Shown piece after piece: positions 57,062 to 64,000 of a stretch of DNA of 64,000 nucleotides. Under the pieces are notes generated by a model. It searched no databases and had not been told where the DNA came from. It saw only the letters and a program-made list of their open reading frames with translations. How positions within the stretch are numbered: position 1 is the first letter of the stretch; every line of letters starts with the position of its first letter. The translations under genes were made by a program, and so were the position numbers. The stretch comes from Hydractinia symbiolongicarpus (Eukaryota; Cnidaria; Hydrozoa; Anthoathecata; Hydractiniidae), in NCBI RefSeq assembly GCF_029227915.1, contig NC_079888.1, positions 11,639,001 through 11,703,000 of the forward strand. Direction: 5' to 3'.

Positions 57062-59225
57062 TCAATTTTTTTGAAAAAAATCAGTTATAATTGATTGTTT
57101 ACAAGTATCATCATAATCTCGTTTGATGTTTTTATTCAAGTTCTTTTGGGAAGCTAACATTTCTTCCCCAAATTCCGAGAAAACGCTTAGGTCCTCAAGG
57201 ACGGTGATTGCTGAACGCAATTGTTCGGCCGTCGGTCTTGAAAGATTATCCTCATCCTTGTCATCGTCATCTTCTTCATCCTCTTCATCTTCCTCATCTT
57301 GAGTTCCAGTGATATCAGCAATGATGTCAGCAGTTTTTAGACTTATGCTCACTTCGATATCGAAATCAATGAAATCCTCAACTGATATGGTAGAATCGAT
57401 ATGGTCAGGAAACCTTCGTTTTATGTACGAGAGATCAGCATCGAGGGTCGGGATTGGGTCCTCTTCTACCTCGCTACTGGCAAGGTCTTTGAATGGATCG
57501 TCATCATCGTTAATGGCATTTTCAGCATCCTTCTGGGAAATTCCTGATTTCCAAACACAGTTGGTAAAGGTTTGGTTGTCAATATCGTCACATTTTCTAA
57601 GCATGAACATAGCAGCAAGAATCGAGAACTTCGGGATAGAGACTTTTTCATCCAATGCTTTTATCAACTTGCGGACTGCTACCGATCGATACTTCGCTTT
57701 CAGTGCACGAATGATTCCTTGGTCCATAGGTTGAGTATGCGACGTTGTATTCGGAGGAAGGAAGATTAATTCTACCCATTTTAGCCTTTCGACATGAGGA
57801 TGAGCGGTGCAATTGTCAACTATCACAGCAATTTTTCGTTTAGAAACAGAAAATTTTCGATCAAGCTCGCATACCATTCTTCGAACAGCTCTCCAGACAT
57901 CCAGCTCTTTTTTGTGAACGGTATCGACAGGGCAGTGTTTTGACACCTTTAAAGCAACGAGGTTTGGCAGACTTCCCGATTACAAACATTTGTAAGCGCT
58001 CTCCTAAGGCATTGCCAGCAGCTAACCCAGTATTTGGAAGGCATTGGAAGAAGAGCCCGAATTCGTCGGCATTGAAAATGTTTTCCAAAGGAAAGCGGGA
58101 CAAAATGGTTGGTAAGGTTGTCTCTGACCATGGTGCTGTTATCTCCTCAGTGACAGATCTTGATTCGCCGGCGATGGTTTTGAAGGATAAGCCATACCTG
58201 AAAATATAAGATAAGAAAAGTGTGTATCTCCGTTGTTGTGTCAAGTGTGATTAGAGCTTTAAGCTTTGCTTGATGCGAATATAAAAGATTCGACTTTTCT
58301 AAATTTGTTTACTTTGTTTTCGGAACAAAATTTTAAAAAAAGTTTGGATGCCATGGAAGTCAAACAAGTCAAAAAATCAAAAGACATTATTTGCTGCAAG
58401 GAACTTCCCATCATTAGGCTTCTTACTTACGAAATCAACGCTTTTGTAATGGGTTATCATGTTTATAAAAGTAACTGGACACCCTCTACCGGAGACGCAT
58501 TTTTATGGTTTTATGGAACCGACAAATAAAATGGATAAATATGCAGTTGCAGTCAAGAAAAAAAAAGTCATAGGTCATCTACCCTCGGGAAGTCCGGCCG
58601 TTTTGCAAAAGTCATTTTTTATTTTCTCAAGAATGACAGCTTCAATATTTGCAAAATAACAATTACTGGAAAGTCATTAAATGCTGGTGATGGTTTGGGG
58701 ATGAAAGTTCCATGCAAGTTATCCTTCATCTCAGAAAAAAAGTCTATTGATATTTTGCAAAGACAACTACCAAAGCTATTGTAATATTCATAAGATTTAT
58801 ATAAATTTATATATAAAAGTATGTTTAACCAACCTGGTTTTCCATTTAGCTAGCCACCCTTGTGAAGCTTGAAACGACGACTCAACACCCAGTTCTTCTG
58901 CGAACTCAAGAGCTTTCTCCTTCAGAATCACTCCACTTATCGGAACATTTTCGCTTCTCATCTCAAGTAGCCACTTATGAACAGCCTTGTTTACATCTTC
59001 AAATTTTTCAGGTTTTGATCTCTTAGAGATTAACCCTTTGTTAAACTGTTTAAAGATTTTTTCCTTATTTTTTTTCCACGTCGACAATGTGCTTGAAGGA
59101 ATATTGAAAGCTTTTGCAACATCCTTTGGAGCAGTTCCTTTTTCAAGCTCTTTGAGGGCACTGTATTTTATTTTACAGGACTTGCTATCGGCTCTACTTC
59201 TTTTTGACCCTGCCACAGACGCCAT
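57062..59225 (-). pseudogene. pogo/Tigger transposase (two exons, frameshifted)
   Basis: Exon 1, 58834-59225, starts MASVAGSKRSRADSK and has the psq HTH (STLSTWKKNK) and CENP-B-like HTH (VPISGVILKEKALEFAEEL, FQASQGWLAKWKTR). Splicing to 58197 gives KTRYGLSFKTIAGE. Exon 2, 57062-58197, has the DDE domain: first D in NIFNADEFGLFFQ, second D in IAVIVDNCTAHPH, third D in TQPMDQGIIRALKAKY. Between about 57890 and 57940 the frame changes twice (the block SWMSGELFEEWYA is in a third frame), so the copy is broken. A C-terminal acidic run (DEEDEEDEEDDDD, about 57250-57295) follows the catalytic domain. The tail ends KQSIITDFFQKN, a PIP-box. The family acts in the nucleus by cut-and-paste at TA sites. 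Confidence 0.88.
58266..58782 (+). pseudogene. HIRAN-like domain protein remnant, antisense in the transposase intron
   Basis: On the + strand inside the transposase intron (58198-58833). Across two frameshifts it reads MEVKQVKKSKD..., INAFVMGYHVYKSNWTPSTGD, then MEPTNKMDKYAVAVKKKKVI-GHLP, then ICKITITGKSLNAGDGLGMK and VPCKLSF, to a TAA at 58780-58782. The EPxNxxDxxAVAV...GHLP pattern is that of HIRAN-type domains, which in family members bind DNA ends or accompany helicases. Frameshifts fall near 58500 and 58640. It may be an accessory gene of this transposon family or a captured host fragment. Domain call moderate. Confidence 0.55.
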
Positions 59226-59559
59226 TGTCAGATTGCTAAGAAATTCTGTTTTTGAAAATTGGTTGAGAAAGCGTTGTCGTTCGAAACACAAACAAAACAT
59301 TCGAATCATGTATTGGAAAAATATTGGAAAAAAGGCCCACAACACACGTAAACATTAAAATATGAAAATTTAAGAATAAATTACTTAAGGGAACATGGAG
59401 GTTCGAGTAATAGAGTTTTTTTTATAAGTGTGTATTAGGAAATTTTCACGGTGCCAACGAATTCGTTCGAGTTAGGAGACGTTCGAGTAATAGAGGTTCG
59501 AGTTATGGAGCTACTGTATTAGCCTTTTGAAAAGGACGGACTGCTACTAGCCCTCTACA

Positions 59560-60773
59560 CAGAGAGATTGTTTACCTACACTCAGCGTTCAACTCGGTTT
59601 TACTCGTGATTACTTTTGGAAATTTTCATCGGAACTTAATTCCGCAACACAAAAAATGTTTGGCGACTGTTTTTGCCATGACAGCCGAAATTGTTAAAGG
59701 GTTTTTTTTCAAAATATACTGCTGAGAAATCCACCCAGGTGTGCGGAGTGGCTTATTCAGTTTGATATATTGTTATTTATTTTTATGTTAAAGTTGTGTC
59801 TATCTAGCTAGCTCCCTAGCTACCTGTGGCTAAAAAGTGAAAATAGCTAAGTCAGTTAGGCTGCAAGTAATTTTTATGCTAAATGCAGTTAGGCAGCTAC
59901 CACTTTTTATTGTTATGCTGCAAAATAAAATTGCTGAGTATTTTTTTTAACTTAACATGATAACGACAGGCGGTTTTCTGAATTTTTTTTAACCGAAGTT
60001 GCGATAAAGTTAGTGTTACGCCTTGGTTAACCTGTACTAAGCGCTCAGTCCAGTGTTAACAGCAAGCTGTTACTTGTGTTTCTGTTTAACTGAAGTTGCG
60101 ATAACGTTTTTTTTTTTAGAAATGGGTTTTACACCTAAATTTGTCTCGATGTTTACCTGTACTAAGCGTTCAGCTTTATTTTTTGAACTTTCACCGGAAA
60201 CATTCTCCAAAAAATAAAAAAGGTTGGCCAACTGTTTTTGCTATGACGGAGTAACAACGAATTGTAATCTGTGTTTTTATTTCAGATTAAGCTTGAAAAG
60301 TTATTTTTTTAAAAATATATTACGCCGGAAACACCAAAAAGTTGTGTGCACTACTAAAGCGCTTTACCTGAATGTGTGGCACAGTTGGCGGTTCTTATTA
60401 ATCATTCATCCGGGCGTTCAACGCCGGGTAACACAGTTACTTGTGACTTAACCCAGGGTTTTAACAGAGTGTATCCTGTGTTTTGTAAACCAAAGCGGCA
60501 ATACAGTTTTTTTTAAAGCGTACTAAGCCAAAACGCGTGTGCAACAAAGTTTATTGTAAACTTTTTATTTTGGCTAAAGTTGCAGTAAAGTTACATTTTG
60601 AAGAATACATTACAGCCAACACACTATAATGTTGTGTGCGCTTCATTCGATTCACGACATATTGCATACCTGTGCTAAAGCGTCCCACCCGACTGTTAGA
60701 CACAGTTTGCGGTTTTTTATAAAGCGTTCAACTGGGCGTTCAATGGCAGACCGCACAGTTACTTGTGGCTTAA
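59560..60773 (+). repeat. Diverged tandem repeats upstream of a Helitron 3' end
   Basis: Repeating words such as ACCTGTACTAAGCG, CAGTGTTAACAGC, GAAGTTGCGATAA and CCGGGCGTTCAACGCCGGG recur at irregular spacing near 120-150 bp. The block leads into a hairpin and CTAG at 60774-60805, so it is probably the body of a larger non-autonomous Helitron whose 5' end I could not place. Confidence 0.5.
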
Positions 60774-60805
60774 CCCGGCGTTTCGACGCCGGGTCTCTCG
60801 GCTAG
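60774..60805 (+). mobile_element. Helitron 3' terminus with strong hairpin
   Basis: CCCGGCGT-TTCG-ACGCCGGG (8-bp GC-rich stem) then TCTCTCGGCTAG. Directly followed by the 5' TCTCTTCAATAATA of the next Helitron. Confidence 0.75.
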
Positions 60806-60932
60806 TCTCTTCAATAATAGCTGTATTTTGTCTGTGTGTTCAAAAGGGTTACCGTGTCCTGTTACGGAAACACGAAATGTTATATATAAAGGACGGGCGA
60901 CCCCGTGGATCTTTCCACGGGCTAACGACTAG
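60806..60932 (+). mobile_element. 127-bp mini-Helitron
   Basis: Starts TCTCTTCAATAATAGC. Ends with hairpin CCCGTGGA-TCTT-TCCACGGG (60902-60921), CTAACGA and CTAG at 60929-60932. Complete ends, no coding capacity. It sits head-to-tail between two other Helitron ends. Confidence 0.82.
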
Positions 60933-61375
60933 TCTCTATAATAATAGCCGTATTCTGTCTGTTCAAAATGGTTGCGCGCTACCAACAACATTCCTTATAA
61001 TAATTATCCTAAATACAGTCAGGTGGCCACAGCTTTTAATACTGTTATGAAAATTTATTCTGCAAAATAAAATTGCTGAGTAAGCTTTTTAACTGGACTA
61101 GGGTAACACCAGGTTCCTGATTTCTTTTAAAACGAGGCGATAAAGATTTTTGGAAAATATTACCCCTACGCTCATGCATGACACAGTTTACCTGTTAAGT
61201 GCCCAGTCTGGTGCTAACAGCGGGCTGTTTCCTGTGATTTTATTTAAACCGTTGCGATAAAGTTTTTTGGAAAATAGTATTACGCCTATTACTTATTTGT
61301 GACACAGTTTACCTGTAATGAACGTTCAACCCGTTGTTAGCAACAGGCTGTTTTATTTGTTCTTTATTGATTTCC
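60933..61375 (+). mobile_element. Helitron with 5' end only recognised
   Basis: Starts TCTCTATAATAATAGCC directly after CTAG at 60932. The body holds the same diverged repeat words as 59.6-60.8 kb (GTTGCGATAAAG, ACACAGTTTACCTGT). The 3' end was not identified, so the end coordinate is approximate. Confidence 0.5.
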
Positions 61376-61950
61376 GCCAGCGCCACGCGGGGCGGAATCT
61401 TTAAAATCGCCAGATGGAAGATATATATACTGTATTTTTTTGCATTTAACAGGACACAGTATTTTAAGTATAGCTATAGGCTGGCTATATATAGATAATT
61501 CAATGTTTACAAAGTTAGCTATAGCTAGCTAGCTATGGAATTTGTGCGTGCATACTAAGAGGCAAAAATGGAGTACAACATAGGCAAATTAGCTTCTAAC
61601 TTTACTGATTTCAGACAGAAAAGCAACTAGAATTTGTTCGTCTAACTATTAACTTCTCTTTTTAAAGCTTACCTCCCACATCAAAACAACTAAATATCAC
61701 TCTTATATATAGCATTAGTAATTTTTGTCAAGATCAGGTTAAATTTAAAATATTCTTAAGTGATTAACAGGGTCGGATCGAGGTTTTTTATGTAACTAAG
61801 CAAAAAATTTTTGGGGGAGATTACCGCCCAGAATGGGCGTTAAAATACGCCAAATGGGCGGACCTAATAGTAACAAAATTTATCACCTTGTTCAGGCTTT
61901 TTCCAGCGTTAAAAAGTACAATAAGTAACAATATACATAAAAATATATAG
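61376..61950. other. No gene seen
   Basis: AT-rich, with short CTAGCTAG runs at about 61508-61532 and three GGGCG-type words around 61830-61862. Confidence 0.3.
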
Positions 61951-62334
61951 CTAAAATATATAAAACATGTAAACTATGTATAAATCAATCAGCAAGTATA
62001 TACATTTCAAAAAGCCTTTATCTCTTTTCTGTTCAGCAAACTCATCTATCACTTCATTAGAGATCACAGTGATTGACCTGTTAAACATGATAACTGCTAG
62101 GCTGCTCAATTTTTCCTCCGACATTGTGTTTCGCATCTGAGTCTTTAATCGCCTTAGCCCAGAGATACTTTTCTCACAAGTGCATAAGGTTCCAGAAATT
62201 GTAGCCAAAATTCTCAAAACTTCACAGATTGATGTAAATGTGTACCTATTTGTGGTTTTAAGAAGAGGTGATATCTGTTGGTAGAGCACCTTGATAGTTT
62301 TTCCAAAATATCCCCCACATATCCAACTGGGCAT
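61951..62334 (-). pseudogene. hAT-family transposase C-terminal fragment
   Basis: The - strand frame reads LATISGTLCTCEKSISGLRR, then LKTQMRNTMSEEKLSSLAVI and NEVIDEFAEQK. This is the hAT C-terminal dimerisation region (the usual form is CERSFSxLKRIKTYLRNTM). The catalytic part is missing and no ends were seen, so it is a truncated relic or an exon of a domesticated gene. The last roughly 20 codons read into AT-rich flank. It resembles the ZMYM1/DUF4371-type hAT group most, but that finer call is uncertain. Confidence 0.7.
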
Positions 62335-62593
62335 ATGTTACTATGGGCCAGAATATCACTCGCAAACAATTGCAGGAATTCTTTAAACTTAACCTTCTAG
62401 TTAAATCAAAATACCTTCACAGAAACACCAGCAACACCTCTCCTGGGCTCAACAATTGGGTTGAATAAATTGTCCATTTGTTTGTATCATAAGCTTTGAT
62501 AGGTGGTTTTAATAGGATGCTACAAAATTAAAAAAATATATAGATATAGAGTGACACAAATTTTAAAGGTACTGCCTGCATCACATATAGTTT

Positions 62594-62667
62594 CCTCCTG
62601 TCAGGAATCGAACCTGAACCTTTTACGAAATTGTATCATAAATATCATACCATTTGATCACAGGAGT
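62594..62667 (-). tRNA. tRNA-like sequence (pseudogene or SINE head)
   Basis: On the - strand it folds as a 7-bp acceptor stem (6 of 7 pairs), D arm ATCA/TGAT with a GG loop, an anticodon stem TTTAT/GTAAA closing an 11-nt loop instead of 7, and a perfect 5-bp T arm with loop TTCGATT. The pol III B box GGTTCGATTCC is exact. The large anticodon loop argues against a normal tRNA, so a pseudogene or tRNA-derived SINE is more likely. Confidence 0.5.
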
Positions 62668-62772
62668 TTAGGCATTTAGTAAAAAATTATTATACCTCAA
62701 CTACATTAAAAATTGATAAAACACACATTAAATGATGACGAAGATTTACTAAAATCTAAATTTATTTTTTAG

Positions 62773-64000
62773 AATGACCCAAACTACTCCAAGGATGCGA
62801 TTCATATCTTTGCTGAAAACCAACCTGCCTCTGAACACAATAAAAAGATGCTAAACAGTATAGCATCGGATGAAATAAATATCGAGGCCATTGACAAAAT
62901 TCCAGAATATATTCCCGTGTCAATGGTGCAAAAACTCCATAGCCGCACTCAAATGGAGACAGGTGGACTACCTCAAAACCTTCTTTTAAAACTTAACGCG
63001 AGAGTCATGTTAACATCAAATATCGACATATCAGATAAACTTATTAATGGACAGATTGGGACTGTTCATCATATAAAAACCGATGGATTAGGAAAAGTAA
63101 TAAAAATATATTTGAGAATGGAAGACAAAAGTATAGGAGTTAAAGCTATGAGAACAGATCCATATGCTATGCAAGAAAATGTTATTCCAATAAGAAGGAT
63201 AGAAAAGGTAATCAAATTTAATAAAGAGAATCTAACTTCACCTACTATGAGACGAAGGCAATTCCCACTAATGCTGTCATGGGCTTGTACTGTTCACAAG
63301 GTTCAAGGAAAAACGTTTGATAAAATTGTTGTTTGTTTTGATTTAACAAAGCAACGAGCCTTTCACGCAGGACAGATCTATGTTGCATTAAGTCGAGTCA
63401 CAAGCTTAGAGGGTTTATACTTAACGGGGACATTTTCCAGATCAGCTATCAAATCAGACACACGAGCAACCGAGCAATACAATTATATGCGAGAACACTC
63501 AAAATTGACATCAAAAGATACTGGCGTAATTAGTGAAAATTCAATCATAGTAAATTTGCTTAATACAAGATCCTACAACAAACATAAAAATGATATTAAG
63601 TCCGATCGCGTTCTCATGGAAAGTGATTTATTATGCCTAACAGAAACTCAGATACCATTTAATTCACACTGCGACACAAAACTAGATTACTTTACTTTAA
63701 TTCCAAACAACAATATGGATAGGTTTTCTAGTCTTTTAGCTGTTCATAATAAAACTATAGCATTGACTGATATTGTGAAAATTCCAGGTGCAATATTTTT
63801 TAAAATGACGAAGAAAACGTTTCAAAAGAATGCTGTTAGTTTTCTACTTCTATATCGTAAAAATTCTCTTAATCGAGACGAGTCATTATACCTTATTCAA
63901 CATTTTTTGGGAAACGAAATCGTTAATGTTATACTCGGAGATTTTAATGTAAATGCATTTAGTGACGAAAACTATTTCCTTGATTTTCTCAATGAATATA
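62773..64000 (+). CDS. Helentron (Helitron2) helicase C-terminus fused to EEP endonuclease, partial
   Basis: Open for 409 codons to the window edge. It begins right after a splice-like ttttttag (its in-frame TAG closes the upstream side), so it is either a 3' exon or a truncation. The first part is the end of a PIF1-like SF1B helicase: DAIHIFAENQPASEHN, RVMLTSNID, LSWACTVHKVQGKTFDKIVV (motif V) and GQIYVALSRVTSLEGLYL (motif VI). It is followed by an endonuclease/exonuclease/phosphatase fold: DLLCLTETQIPF and VILGDFNVNAF, the acidic catalytic motifs. This fusion is typical of Helentrons. No stop or frameshift is seen in this part, so it may be a recent copy. The Rep domain would lie upstream and was not found. 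Confidence 0.88.

Larger units (their letters stand above)
56847..59516 (-). mobile_element. pogo/Tigger-type DNA transposon with both ends and TA duplication
   Basis: Left end CAGTAGAGTCTCAATAACTC (56847) and right end, reverse complement, CAGTAGCTCCATAACTCGAA (59516) form imperfect terminal inverted repeats flanked by TA on both sides. Subterminal GTTCGAGT(A/T)A(T/G)-type repeats occur near both ends. It encodes a two-exon transposase on the - strand and, in the intron on the + strand, a HIRAN-like pseudogene. 2670 bp. The transposase is frameshifted, so the copy is inactive, but the preserved ends suggest it is fairly young. Confidence 0.9.

Noticed and set aside
57309-57734. 141-residue + strand open frame
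   Set aside because: Antisense shadow of the pogo transposase catalytic domain and acidic tail.

Overview
This is a stretch of an AT-rich animal nuclear genome. It has spliced genes with GT-AG introns, animal-specific domain combinations (RING, TRAF zinc finger and two PDZ domains in one protein) and a transposon set (Helitrons and Helentrons, pogo/Tigger, ISL2EU-like THAP transposons, hAT, LINE). The overall look suggests an early-branching metazoan, most likely a cnidarian. I cannot fix the species from sequence alone.

Two host genes are recognised with confidence and they converge. (1) LSM8, on the + strand, codes for the U6 snRNA-binding Sm-like subunit. Its last three coding exons are at 754-794, 1125-1252 and 8213-8303, and exon 1 lies off the left edge. 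(2) A PDZRN3/PDZRN4-type E3 ligase (LNX3 family) lies on the - strand in eight exons from 21805 down to 11745, coding for about 1085 residues. All seven of its introns are phase 0. Two further candidate genes rest only on chains of phase-compatible exons with no recognised homology: one on the - strand from about 46163 down to 23.9 kb, and one on the + strand at 51329-53737.

Most other recognisable DNA is mobile. The last LSM8 intron holds an ISL2EU-like DNA transposon (1341-7660, with terminal inverted repeats, a SWIM/YqaJ protein remnant and a THAP transposase remnant). That element is itself interrupted by a head-to-tail array of six non-autonomous Helitrons (1447-5232, - strand). Two more units of the same family sit in tandem on the + strand at 43739-45204. 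Junctions in both arrays are the exact 3' CTAG joined directly to the next 5' TC, with host A and T only at the outer edges, so the arrays look like concatemers. The units are loaded with perfect TGACGTCA (CRE) palindromes. A related 127-bp mini-Helitron is at 60806-60932, and decayed pieces are at about 29.1, 37.7 and 49.9 kb.

Two pogo/Tigger elements are present: a decayed one at 8.7-10.8 kb between the converging genes, and one with both ends (56847-59516, TA target duplication). The second has a frameshifted two-exon transposase that ends in a PCNA-binding (PIP-box) motif, and an antisense HIRAN-like pseudogene in its intron. At the right end are a hAT C-terminal fragment, a tRNA-like sequence and a Helentron helicase fused to an endonuclease, open to the window edge.

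Repeat structures include a 31-bp x6 tandem repeat (25.7 kb), a near-perfect 68-bp palindrome (28.35 kb), a satellite of about 129 bp with a five-unit higher-order pattern (34.3-35.5 kb), and a 27-nt C-rich tract (52.83 kb).
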